This document shows positions 18,426 to 27,024 of a stretch of DNA of 64,000 nucleotides, one piece after another. Origin of the DNA: Flavobacteriales bacterium UBA6049 (GTDB lineage: Bacteria; Bacteroidota; Bacteroidia; Flavobacteriales_G; Salibacteraceae); the NCBI GenBank assembly GCA_002429085.1, contig DIYR01000166.1, positions 1 to 64,000 of the forward strand. The letters run 5' to 3'. Both the position numbers and the translations under genes were made by a program. Within the stretch, counting starts at the first letter, position 1, and each line of letters opens with the position of its first letter. Below the pieces are notes generated by a model that was given only the letters and a program-made list of their open reading frames with translations, did no database searches and was not told the origin of the DNA.

Positions 18426-20222
18426 ATGATGCTTATGAAAAAACAGTTACAATCATGCCTTGCGGTAGCGCTTGGTTTAGTATTAACAACAAGTGCAGTG
18501 GCACAAAGACGTTACTACGAAGAAATTTTTGATGACTCTCAAATTGAGGTGATTTCGGATGTAGTTTATGGGGTGAATGTAGATTTCTTAAGAAATACTA
18601 GCCTATTAGACCCTACATATATTCAAACGAACGCTGCTCAATTGGCAACAGAGAAAGATTCAGTGCTGCAATTGATTGCAACTGGAAATGTTGTTGGGTT
18701 AGCTCCATTTTATGACCCAAGCAACACCTCTACATTGCTAAAAATAACTGGTGGAACTTCTGATTTAGCAGCGAACCCATCTCGTACACTATTAATGGAT
18801 GTTTATAAGCCTATAGATAGTGAAGATACCGAGACTGAAAGACCAGTGATTGTATATATTCATACAGGTAATTTCTTACCGCCTATTATCAATGGTGGTG
18901 TTGGAGGATCTAAAAGTGACTCTGCAGCTGTTGAGTTTTGTAGACAATGGGCTAAAAGAGGTTATGTGGCAATTGCACCAAACTATAGACATGGATGGAA
19001 TCCAACTGCAACAGGCCAAACAGGTTCTGTAATTAGAAGAGCAACATTGTTAAATGCAGTTTACAGAGCAATTCATGATGTTAAACGAGCGGTACGTGTA
19101 ACAAAGGCACAAGCAACTACTTTTGGAATTGATCCTAATAATGTTGCTTTATTCGGACAAGGTTCTGGAGGATATGTAGCGCTAGCTTATAATACTCTTG
19201 ATAGAATTGAAGAAACGGAGATAGCTAAGTTTTTAAATCCATTGACTGGAACTTCTTACATTGACCCTACAGTAGTGGGTGATATTGATGGCCTTGGAGG
19301 ATTGTTGAATTTGTATGGAAATGATCCTGTAGATCAAAATGTATCAGCTTCAATTACTGCCCAAGCTAATATCGGTGGAGCTCTTGCTTCTATGGCTTGG
19401 ATGGGAGGAGCTAAACCAGTTCCTATGATTACTGCACATTGTATTAGAGATCCATTTGCTCCTTTTGATACAGGTCAAGTGATTGTACCAACTACTGGTG
19501 AAGATGTGGTGCCAGTACCTGGACCTGCCTCATTTATGCCAGAAGCAGATAATTTAGGAGTGAATGATGTGTTTAAAGATAAGCCAGATTTTAATGATCC
19601 GTACACATTTAGAGCTCGTGAGTTATATGATAGAACGTACGATCACTTTAATGGTACAGTAACTATTGATGCGAATTCAGAAGGTTTATTTGCTATTGAA
19701 TTACCACTTCAGTCTAATCAGTTTGAAAATCAGGGAGCTCCGTGGGAGTGGTGGTCACTAACTGATCTGCAACAATTAGTTGCAGCGGTAAATGCAACTA
19801 CAGGAGGTTCTTATGATGCGAATGCTATTCATCAAGATGGCTTATCAAGTAATCCTGATATGAGTAAAACCAAAGCGTTGACTTACATTGATTCGATTCA
19901 AGGGTATTTACATCCACGTTTGATGCTAGCAATGGGAATTGGTGATACTGCTTTCGTTGGTGAAGAGGAATTAGGGTTCAACTCAAGTACTGTAAATGTA
20001 TACCCTAACCCAGCAATAGCATCGGTTCAATTTAATGCTGTTGGAAATGTTTCCATTGAGAAAATTGAAATGTATGATCTGACTGGTAAAGCAGTACTTC
20101 CTGAGGTATCAGTTAACGGTTCTTACTACTTTATTGATTTAGGTTCTTTCGATTCAGGAATGTATATCGTTAGAATGCATACAAGTGCTGGTGTTCAAAC
20201 AGAACGACTGGTGGTTGAGTAA
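18426..20222 (+). CDS. Secreted alpha/beta-hydrolase (carboxylesterase-like) with T9SS sorting domain
   Basis: A 598-aa protein with a signal peptide (residues 1-26, ending AVAQ). The hydrolase domain contains LLMDVYKP, PVIVYIHTGNF (oxyanion region), RGYVAIAPNYRHGW and the nucleophile elbow GQGSGG, typical of type-B carboxylesterases and feruloyl or tannase-like esterases. About residues 525-598 are a T9SS type A tail (VNVYPNPAIASVQF, GMYIVRM), so it is exported and attached to the surface or released. It sits 23 nt after the TonB receptor and before a terminator, so the two form an operon. The substrate cannot be read from the sequence. Confidence 0.85.
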   Translation: MMLMKKQLQSCLAVALGLVLTTSAVAQRRYYEEIFDDSQIEVISDVVYGVNVDFLRNTSLLDPTYIQTNAAQLATEKDSVLQLIATGNVVGLAPFYDPSNTSTLLKITGGTSDLAANPSRTLLMDVYKPIDSEDTETERPVIVYIHTGNFLPPIINGGVGGSKSDSAAVEFCRQWAKRGYVAIAPNYRHGWNPTATGQTGSVIRRATLLNAVYRAIHDVKRAVRVTKAQATTFGIDPNNVALFGQGSGGYVALAYNTLDRIEETEIAKFLNPLTGTSYIDPTVVGDIDGLGGLLNLYGNDPVDQNVSASITAQANIGGALASMAWMGGAKPVPMITAHCIRDPFAPFDTGQVIVPTTGEDVVPVPGPASFMPEADNLGVNDVFKDKPDFNDPYTFRARELYDRTYDHFNGTVTIDANSEGLFAIELPLQSNQFENQGAPWEWWSLTDLQQLVAAVNATTGGSYDANAIHQDGLSSNPDMSKTKALTYIDSIQGYLHPRLMLAMGIGDTAFVGEEELGFNSSTVNVYPNPAIASVQFNAVGNVSIEKIEMYDLTGKAVLPEVSVNGSYYFIDLGSFDSGMYIVRMHTSAGVQTERLVVE

Positions 20223-20245
20223 TCAAAAAAATAGGTTTTGATAAT

Positions 20246-20277
20246 AAAAAAGGCTCGCTATTTAGCGAGCCTTTTTT
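20246..20277 (+). terminator. Terminator of the TonB receptor-esterase operon
   Basis: A perfect stem GGCTCGCTA/TAGCGAGCC with a 2-nt loop, extended by flanking A6 and T6, 24 nt after the esterase stop. The remainder of the gap up to 20470 contains no gene that I can support. Confidence 0.92.
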
Positions 20278-20470
20278 GTGTTATAATTCCATATTTTGTT
20301 AATAACTACATGTGTTTTTCCCAATTTGGGATTTATGAGCTGTGTTGTGCTACTCATTAAAAATGAATAAAACCCCTTTAAAAATGCGAAGTTGAGCTCA
20401 TATTGAAAATATTGTTTGGTAGTTTGGCACAATCCTTCGTGTATAGGATGATCATTCAAACAACTAGAAC

Positions 20471-23029
20471 ATGTTACGGTTCATTTCTATACTTACAGTA
20501 TTTTTTTTGGTGCAACTGTCAGCTGAAGCTGCTCAGTATCACTCTTTGGCTAATTGGCAATCCAATCAGAGTGTAAATGGAAAATGGTCAACTACTCAAG
20601 GGGGAAATAGTTGTAATTGTACACCGAACTTCTCAACTGATACCATTTACGTTTATCACAATATCACATTGAAGAATGGTTTAACATCCAATTCAGGAGG
20701 AGTTTATGTTGCAAATGGAGGAAGACTTGTTGTAGGAAATTGGAGCGGAAGTTTTATTGTAGGTTCTAACTCGTTTTTACACATAGCAGATGGAGGGCAA
20801 GTTATTTCTGATTTTGGTTTCCAGAATAGCAGTGATAGTGTAAAATTATTTGGTGAGTTGAATATTCGCAATGGAAACATTGTTCAGAATTCAGGAAATA
20901 TTTCTGTTGAAGGAACAGGAGCATTCAAAACTCAAAAAACTTGGTCAACACATACGCTTCAGAATACTGGAAGTTTTACAGCAAAAGAGGGAAGTACGTT
21001 AAGAATTGGATCGATTACCAATTCTGGATCCATGCATGTCAATACTGCATTAACTACAACTAACTATAGTAACTTGACGAATACAGGCTTATTTACAATT
21101 GGTTCTAAAGGAGTAATGTCGGCTGGTCATGTTACAAATCAATCGAATGGAACGATAGAGGTATATGGAGATTTGAAGTTACAGAAGAGGTGGAATAACC
21201 TTGTAAACCATGGTAATATTCTAGACAATGGTTATATCCAGGCTGGAAATTTGACAAACAATGGCCAGATTAATGGTATTGGAATTATTACTTGGAAGGG
21301 TTATACCATGTCCAATAATGGAACGATTAATGGGTGCGGTTCTTGTAGCTTTTCTAAACCAACGTATTTAGCTGGAGTTCCAGGAAATGGAAATGTTAAG
21401 ATTTATAGATCTGATTCTTGGGTGAACGGAGTTCCAACTCAAGGTTGGGATGCTATATTCTTAAGTGATTATGCAGAAAACTACAATGTATATTGCAATA
21501 ATGTTACGATAGCATCTAACGTAACGGTAACGATAGCTTCTGGAAAGAATTTGGTAGTTGATAATGCAATACACAATGATGGTGTTATTCATATATCAGA
21601 CAAGGCGAGTTTAGTCCAAAAATCAAGCGCTTCTAATACTGGTACAGGTTCTTACAAAGTTGAGAGAAACACTGGGATTTTGATTGATGATACGAGATAT
21701 CAATATTGGAGTTCGCCAATGCAAAACGCTACTATGGGAGATGTTTTTGTGGGTTCAAACACAACAGACTTCTACTTTTATGATGAGTCTATTCAAAATT
21801 GGTCTTCACAATCTTCATCTTCAGTAATGATACCAGGTCGAGGTTATATCACCACTGGAAGTATAGGTATTTCTCATGCTTCAGAAACACGCGTGTTTGA
21901 AGGACAGGTGAATAACGGGAATGTATCATTGCAAGTAACGGCAGGTGTAGGCGATCATATATTGGTTGGTAACCCTTATCCAAGTGCAATTCGTTGTCAA
22001 GACTTCATCAATGATAATGCTGGTATTGCTGGTGCAATCTATCTCTGGGATCATCATACCGCACAAGCTGGTGGAAGTAATACAAGTACTGATTATGGTA
22101 CATGGACTGCCATGGGAGCAACTTCAGGTAACTCTAATGAGAAGCCAGATGATTACATAGTTGTTGGTCAGGGAATTTTTGTTGAGTCAGGGGCGGTTAA
22201 TCCTACTATTACTTTTAAGAATGATTACCGCGTAGAAGGGAACAACAATAAGTTCTTTAGCCAAGGGGTTGATGAAAGAAAAAGAATGTGGTTAAACATT
22301 ACAAATGAGAATAATGATTTTAACCAAGTCTTAATAGGTTTTGTTTCGGATGCAACAGATGGATTTGATAGATTATTTGACGCTAAAAAGTTAAAAGCAC
22401 ATCCCGCTATATCGTTCTATTCAATGGTTGGAAACCAGGAGGTTAGTATCCAAGGGCTTCCGCACTTATCACTGGGAGAAACAAAAGTTATTCAATTAGG
22501 AGTGGATGCATGGACAACAGGAGAACATACTATTTCTTTAGATTCACTTCATAATTGGCCAGCCAACTATAAAGCGTTTTTAGTTGATTCTGAGGAGAAT
22601 ACTCGTGTATTGTTAGGCAAAGACATTGAGTATACGTTCACAGTAGATTCTACTGGAATAATTTCTGATAGATTCTCAGTGGTAATCAACCATAAATTAA
22701 CGGCTATTGACCCTGGTTTTTCAGATGATATTAGCCCTTCTACGACTGATACTATTCATCAAGATAGTGCTGTTGGAGACCCAACAGGTATTGTCTCAAT
22801 TGAAGACTTGGATATGACAATATTCAATTCTCAAGGGTACATTCACATTCAAGGAAGTATAGAAGTTAATAAACTACAGATATTAGATATGAATGGAAGA
22901 TTAGTGCTTGAAGAGAACATTCAAAGTACAAACTATAGTTTGCCATTCGTAAATAAAGGCGTCTACATTGTAAATGTTGAGTTGGCTAATGGAAAGGTAG
23001 CAACTAAGAAAATCTACTCACATTATTAA
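20471..23029 (+). CDS. T9SS surface protein with beta-helix-like N-terminus and shared C-terminal module
   Basis: An 852-aa protein with a signal peptide (residues 1-20). Residues 60-300 contain irregular short repeats of the form N-x-G with alternating hydrophobics (LQNTGSF, ITNSGSM, LTNTGLF, LTNNGQI, MSNNGTI), suggesting a right-handed beta-helix. From about 395 to 745 comes a module shared with the four LamG proteins at 42-56 kb: DDTRYQYWSSP, PGRGYITTG, GNPYPSAI, DDYIVVGQGIFVES, SDATDGFDRLFD and LGVDAWTTG. A T9SS type A tail ends the protein (LQILDMNGRLVL, GVYIVNV). It lacks the LamG domain of its relatives. Function is unknown; an adhesin or structural role is inferred. Confidence 0.85.
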   Translation: MLRFISILTVFFLVQLSAEAAQYHSLANWQSNQSVNGKWSTTQGGNSCNCTPNFSTDTIYVYHNITLKNGLTSNSGGVYVANGGRLVVGNWSGSFIVGSNSFLHIADGGQVISDFGFQNSSDSVKLFGELNIRNGNIVQNSGNISVEGTGAFKTQKTWSTHTLQNTGSFTAKEGSTLRIGSITNSGSMHVNTALTTTNYSNLTNTGLFTIGSKGVMSAGHVTNQSNGTIEVYGDLKLQKRWNNLVNHGNILDNGYIQAGNLTNNGQINGIGIITWKGYTMSNNGTINGCGSCSFSKPTYLAGVPGNGNVKIYRSDSWVNGVPTQGWDAIFLSDYAENYNVYCNNVTIASNVTVTIASGKNLVVDNAIHNDGVIHISDKASLVQKSSASNTGTGSYKVERNTGILIDDTRYQYWSSPMQNATMGDVFVGSNTTDFYFYDESIQNWSSQSSSSVMIPGRGYITTGSIGISHASETRVFEGQVNNGNVSLQVTAGVGDHILVGNPYPSAIRCQDFINDNAGIAGAIYLWDHHTAQAGGSNTSTDYGTWTAMGATSGNSNEKPDDYIVVGQGIFVESGAVNPTITFKNDYRVEGNNNKFFSQGVDERKRMWLNITNENNDFNQVLIGFVSDATDGFDRLFDAKKLKAHPAISFYSMVGNQEVSIQGLPHLSLGETKVIQLGVDAWTTGEHTISLDSLHNWPANYKAFLVDSEENTRVLLGKDIEYTFTVDSTGIISDRFSVVINHKLTAIDPGFSDDISPSTTDTIHQDSAVGDPTGIVSIEDLDMTIFNSQGYIHIQGSIEVNKLQILDMNGRLVLEENIQSTNYSLPFVNKGVYIVNVELANGKVATKKIYSHY

Positions 23030-23150
23030 GATAATAGAACGTCTTATTCCTCAATTTGTGCACCTTATGACTCAAAATAGAGTTTGATTAAGGACTCATA
23101 GAATTTAATGCAACATTTGTATAAACCAAAAGGGGTAGAAGGTTTAAGGC

Positions 23151-23186
23151 AAAAAAGCTCGGGAAGTTTAGTACCGAGCTTTTTTG
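23151..23186 (+). terminator. Rho-independent terminator downstream of the 20471-23029 gene
   Basis: Stem AAAAAAGCTCGG / CCGAGCTTTTTT with an 11-nt loop, about 120 nt after the stop codon. The stretch between the stop and the hairpin shows no gene. Confidence 0.85.
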
Positions 23187-23212
23187 TTTCCATATAATTA
23201 ATTTACATGTAA

Positions 23213-23220
23213 TATATTTG
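23213..23220 (+). promoter_or_regulatory. -7 element abutting the marR start codon
   Basis: TATATTTG is an exact TAnnTTTG match ending 4 nt before the GTG start at 23225. The predicted transcript would be leaderless or nearly so. Confidence 0.5.
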
Positions 23221-23224
23221 TTGA

Positions 23225-23674
23225 GTGAATATAGAAGAATCTATCCAGCAAAAATCCTTTAAGTCACCTCAACAAAAGGCCTTGATAAATATCGTTTATA
23301 CAGGACTTTGGATTCAATCACAACAATCCGAACTACTCAGATCTTTTGATGTATCACTGCAGCAGTTTAACGTATTGCGAATTTTGAAAGGAGTTTATCC
23401 AAAAGCGCATACCATTCAATCAATAAAATCTCGTATGTTGGATAAAACCCCAAATACGACACGATTAATTGATAAGCTTGAAAAAAAGGAGCTTGTATGC
23501 AGAGAGAGGTGTACTGAAGATCGAAGGGTAATTTACGTTCAAATTACAGATATAGGTCTAAAGGTTGTGAATGAAATGACCCATACACTTAATAACTCAT
23601 TTAGTGCTCATTATTCATTATCTGATGACGAAGCTAAGCTCTTGAGTGATTGGTTGGATAAGATGCGTGACTAG
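23225..23674 (+). CDS. MarR-family transcriptional regulator
   Basis: A 149-aa winged-helix regulator. The region FKSPQQKALINIVYTGLWI is a conserved dimerisation segment, QQFNVLRIL begins the DNA-binding domain, TTRLIDKLEKKEL is the recognition helix, and TEDRRVIYVQITDIG is the wing. The start is GTG: an in-frame TGA lies immediately upstream and there is no ATG before the conserved region. An MFS transporter gene follows 35 nt later, so it probably controls that exporter, perhaps releasing it on ligand binding as MarR proteins often do. The regulon is inferred. Confidence 0.9.
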   Translation: MNIEESIQQKSFKSPQQKALINIVYTGLWIQSQQSELLRSFDVSLQQFNVLRILKGVYPKAHTIQSIKSRMLDKTPNTTRLIDKLEKKELVCRERCTEDRRVIYVQITDIGLKVVNEMTHTLNNSFSAHYSLSDDEAKLLSDWLDKMRD

Positions 23675-23709
23675 CTATTAAACATGCAAGCTGCCTCATC
23701 AATATCTTC

Positions 23710-24909
23710 ATGAAAAAAGTATTTGGGAAAACTTGGATTTTGTACCTATTGGCTGCAATGAACTTCACACATATTGTGGACTTTATGATTATGATGCCTT
23801 TAGGAGATTATCTTATGAAGCTATTCAAAATAACACCTCAAGAGTTTACCGTAATTGTTTCTGCTTACACGTTTAGCGCAGGTGCTTCTGGTTTCTTTAG
23901 TGCTTTTTTTATAGATCGTTTTGACAGAAGAACGGCAATTCTTTTCACTTATACTGGATTTTCGCTAGGAACACTTAGTGTTGCTCTAGCAGATTCTTAT
24001 TGGCAATTGATAGCCGCTCGTATTCTAACAGGACTATTTGGAGGTATGATAGGAGCACTAGTTTTATCCATTGTAAGTGATTTGTATTCGTTTAAAGAGC
24101 GCGGAAAAGCGATGGGAATTGTTACAGCTGCTTTTGCTGCAGCATCTGTTGTTGGTGTTCCTATTGGGTTGTTCTTGGCGAGCAGATTTGAATGGCACTC
24201 GCCATTTATTTTCTTAGGCTCTCTTGGTTTACTAATTGGGTTGATAGCTGTTGTTATTTTCCCTTCTATGACAGGACATATAGGAAAGAACTCTAGGAGC
24301 AACCCTATCCAAGTAATTCAACATATAGTATCAGATAAAAATCAAGTATATGCTTTAGTGATGGGAATGATTATTGTTTTGGGACAGTTTTTGGTCATTC
24401 CGTTTATCGCTCCATATATGATTCGTAACGTTGGATTTACAGAAGATTCTATTGCACTTCTTTATATGTTCGGTGGGGGGGCAGTTGTGTTTACAGGGCC
24501 GCTTATTGGTAGGTTAACAGATCGAATCGGTGCACTAAAGGTGTTTACTATCTTTTTACTGTTGTCCGCTATTCCTGTATTGATTTTCACGAACCTTCCA
24601 CCTGTTCCGATGTATATAGCATTGATCGTGACAACATTCATGTTCATTTCTATTAATGGTAGAATGATTCCGATGCAAACTCTTACTACCGCTGCAGTGC
24701 AGCCAGAAACGCGGGGTAGCTTTATGAGTGTAAAATCTTCGCTACAACAGTTAGGCGCAGCTACAGCATCTCTAGTTGCTGGATCAATTGTGGTAGAAGG
24801 CCCAAACAATACATTAGCCAATTATCCTTATGTTGGAATAATGGCAGTTGCAGCAACCTTGTTGAGTTTGCTTGTAGCTCCAAGGTTGAAGGTGGCTGAA
24901 GGCAATTAA
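23710..24909 (+). CDS. MFS transporter (DHA1/AraJ-like efflux family)
   Basis: A 399-aa inner-membrane protein with about 12 hydrophobic helices. The loop after helix 2 has the MFS signature region (FFIDRFDRRTAILFTY), helix 4-5 contains ARILTGLFGGMIGALVL, and the second half repeats the pattern (GPLIGRLTDRIGALKVFT). This fits proton-driven drug or metabolite export; the substrate is unknown. It lies just downstream of a MarR regulator and ends in a hairpin terminator, so marR-MFS is a two-gene unit. Confidence 0.9.
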   Translation: MKKVFGKTWILYLLAAMNFTHIVDFMIMMPLGDYLMKLFKITPQEFTVIVSAYTFSAGASGFFSAFFIDRFDRRTAILFTYTGFSLGTLSVALADSYWQLIAARILTGLFGGMIGALVLSIVSDLYSFKERGKAMGIVTAAFAAASVVGVPIGLFLASRFEWHSPFIFLGSLGLLIGLIAVVIFPSMTGHIGKNSRSNPIQVIQHIVSDKNQVYALVMGMIIVLGQFLVIPFIAPYMIRNVGFTEDSIALLYMFGGGAVVFTGPLIGRLTDRIGALKVFTIFLLLSAIPVLIFTNLPPVPMYIALIVTTFMFISINGRMIPMQTLTTAAVQPETRGSFMSVKSSLQQLGAATASLVAGSIVVEGPNNTLANYPYVGIMAVAATLLSLLVAPRLKVAEGN

Positions 24910-24910
24910 A

Positions 24911-24943
24911 AAAAGCGGAAGTTCTAACAGAACCGTCCGCTTT
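24911..24943 (+). terminator. Terminator of the marR-MFS operon
   Basis: Outer stem AAAGCGGA/TCCGCTTT encloses an inner stem GTTCT/AGAAC, immediately after the MFS stop. The T run after the stem is short (three), so strength is moderate. Confidence 0.65.
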
Positions 24944-24966
24944 ATACCCATTGCGATTAGGAGGGC

Positions 24967-25551
24967 TTACCAACTTTGCACTTCTACATAGCCACCATTC
25001 AAACTTTGATTCGTAGTTGTTCCGCTCTCATCTATCAGGGTTATCCCAGGTACGTTCATTGAGAAGGTATTATTGGTAATATCAAACGATAATGTTCCTC
25101 CAGTTTCGCTCAAGAAGTTTAAGCCTTCATGAGGACTACCCGTATTGATAAAGTATGATAAGTAAAAGTTCACAGAGTCCGAACCATCTAGCTGAAACCG
25201 ACTTTGACTAATAGGCGCCTGACCAGAAGAGGTCGGTTTTTCTTTTAATGTCATTACTAGCCCTATTGTAGACTTTGTTTCACCATCATTTCCTGTTTGG
25301 TTTAACTGATCTTTTGTTGATAGGTTAAACTGATATCTGAATGCGTTCGGGTCAAACGTTTGTTGTGAGTTGTTCACATAAAATGTGTCATTCTCTACTA
25401 TAAAATACGAAGTAGGTAGGTTGTTCGTTGGAGGATTTTGATTTCCTCCTCCATTTCCATTGGAGCTTGTTGAATCATCATCGTCATCTTTTTCACAGGC
25501 TATAAAAACAGAAGCGATGATAAAAGTGAATAGTAACAGTTGCTTTTTCAT
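24967..25551 (-). CDS. Hypothetical lipoprotein
   Basis: A 194-aa protein with a lipoprotein signal; lipid-modified Cys19 follows VFIA. A spacer rich in Asp, Ser, Asn and Gly (residues 20-43) leads to a compact predicted beta-sandwich domain (YFIVENDTFYV, FQLDGSDSVNFYLSYF, GTLSFDITNNTFSM). Such acidic or Asn-rich spacers after the lipidated Cys are common in Bacteroidota surface lipoproteins. No family or function is recognised. It is transcribed after the SGNH hydrolase gene but separated from it by a terminator hairpin. Confidence 0.8.
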   Translation of the reverse strand: MKKQLLLFTFIIASVFIACEKDDDDDSTSSNGNGGGNQNPPTNNLPTSYFIVENDTFYVNNSQQTFDPNAFRYQFNLSTKDQLNQTGNDGETKSTIGLVMTLKEKPTSSGQAPISQSRFQLDGSDSVNFYLSYFINTGSPHEGLNFLSETGGTLSFDITNNTFSMNVPGITLIDESGTTTNQSLNGGYVEVQSW

Positions 25552-25593
25552 AACTCAGAATTATGATTCAAAACAACTAATAGAGGGCAGTTG

Positions 25594-25634
25594 AAAAAAC
25601 AGTAGAATTACGTAGTTGACCTACGTAATTCTAC
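25594..25634 (-). terminator. Terminator of the SGNH hydrolase gene
   Basis: A perfect 14-bp inverted repeat (25602-25615 with 25621-25634, sequence GTAGAATTACGTAG and its complement) with a 5-nt loop lies just after the stop. On the minus strand it is followed by a T6 run. A third ACGTAG copy lies at 25632-25637. Confidence 0.8.
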
Positions 25635-25644
25635 GTAGTGAAGA

Positions 25645-26949
25645 TTACTCTTTTACAATTCTTTTTCTACCAATGTTTCCGAGCTCATCCGAAACAATAA
25701 GAAAATAAATGCCAGATTTCCAATGGTGTACAGGTAAGTTGGTGATGGGTTTTGAGTCTTCAGATTGGAAGATTACACGTCCGTGTAGATCGAAAATCGT
25801 TATAGATTCAATATCAAAACCAGCGTTAATATTCAGGTCTGATGTTACTGGTATTGGAAAAACTGTAAAAGAATTATCTAATGAATAACTTGAAACACTT
25901 AATGTGTCCCCAGGGTCAACTGGGTCGGGATCTGGAGCAAGAGATGTTTGAACAGTTTGTGTGGTCGTATCACTCAACCCGCATTTGAAGGTAATTAATT
26001 CTATTGTGTACATGCCAGAGTCACCATAAATATGGGTGTAATTTTCTGAGGTAGACTGATTCCCATCTCCTAAGTTCCAACGTAGCGAATCATAGACAGA
26101 ACCAGTTACATCCAGAGATACTGTATCATGATTTACCTGTGAACTAAAGTTGGCAATAGAATGGTTTTCTACAAAGGAGAAATTACTCAAGTTATCGTAA
26201 ACAACAGTTTTAGAAATATTTCTTATTTGCATGGCAACATTCGGATCTAATCCTCCATCCCATGTACATAAGGTAGGATCTTTTTGAAAGATACTTGTAT
26301 AAAAGGCACAAGCTGCTACATAGCTTCCTGTTAAATTTGGGTGAGAGCCATCTCCTGTATATAGTTGAAGACCAAGATCTTCTCTAACTCTTCTCCAAAC
26401 TTTACCAACAGGAGAAACCACTCCTTTATTTTCTTGAGCCATGCGGGTATAATTGGCCGCAAGAGCACTGTCCATACCTTCATAAGTACATAACCAAGAG
26501 TAGATCGGACAATTCTGTTGATCACCATTTTCTCTGCCCCAAGTCATAAAAAACATGGGGTTGGCACATTCATTTGCTGCTCGTGCTGTATCAGATAAGA
26601 TTTTAGCATAGGGTAACACTTCGTTTTCTACTTGCGGAGTACCCCATGAAGGTTCTTGACTTTGAGCCTGAATGATTACATAATCCCATGTGCCAACAGC
26701 AATCTTTTGAAGAGACGTTGGGTTTGCAGCATGTTGAAATAAGCGATGGCCTCCTGGGGTATTCGCATCAAAGGTGAGTGCATCTCCAGCAGAAGTTGCT
26801 AACTGAGAAACCATATTGGGTAGATTGTTACCATATGTGTAACTATTACCAAGAAACAATACATTTTTTGAAGTCCCTTGTGCAACTACAGATCCAGCTA
26901 GTAGGAAGGCAATAGTGAATAGCTTAAGTACTTTGAAAATATGTGTCAT
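25645..26949 (-). CDS. Secreted SGNH/GDSL hydrolase (DUF4886-like) with PKD and T9SS domains
   Basis: A 434-aa protein. The signal peptide is residues 1-24 (ending VVAQ); this ATG is preferred over one 33 nt upstream because it begins the signal sequence. The hydrolase has block I as FLGNSYTYG with nucleophile S36, and a late DGSHPNLTG supplying the Asp-His pair. A PKD-type beta domain (LRWNLGDGNQSTSENYTHIY) follows, then a T9SS type A tail (FTVFPIPVTSDLNI, GIYFLIV). It is a secreted esterase or carbohydrate deacetylase; the substrate is unknown. Confidence 0.87.
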   Translation of the reverse strand: MTHIFKVLKLFTIAFLLAGSVVAQGTSKNVLFLGNSYTYGNNLPNMVSQLATSAGDALTFDANTPGGHRLFQHAANPTSLQKIAVGTWDYVIIQAQSQEPSWGTPQVENEVLPYAKILSDTARAANECANPMFFMTWGRENGDQQNCPIYSWLCTYEGMDSALAANYTRMAQENKGVVSPVGKVWRRVREDLGLQLYTGDGSHPNLTGSYVAACAFYTSIFQKDPTLCTWDGGLDPNVAMQIRNISKTVVYDNLSNFSFVENHSIANFSSQVNHDTVSLDVTGSVYDSLRWNLGDGNQSTSENYTHIYGDSGMYTIELITFKCGLSDTTTQTVQTSLAPDPDPVDPGDTLSVSSYSLDNSFTVFPIPVTSDLNINAGFDIESITIFDLHGRVIFQSEDSKPITNLPVHHWKSGIYFLIVSDELGNIGRKRIVKE

Positions 26950-27024
26950 TTGGGTGCTTTTATCCACATTAGACGGGGTCAAAACAACAGGTTGCTTAGA
27001 GCAAAGAAACTTTTAAAAATCTTG

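Noticed and set aside
20262..20459. A 65-aa minus-strand frame in the gap before the 20471 gene
   Set aside because: It ends within the terminator hairpin, has no recognisable family or promoter and a weak start; the gap is better read as terminator plus upstream region.
24462..24821. A 119-aa minus-strand frame inside the MFS gene
   Set aside because: Antisense shadow of a hydrophobic coding region; no promoter, motif or neighbour logic.
25602..25637. Repeated ACGTAG palindromes, considered as an operator or recombination site
   Set aside because: The 14-bp inverted repeat is directly after a stop codon and followed by T6 on the transcribed strand, so a terminator explains it.
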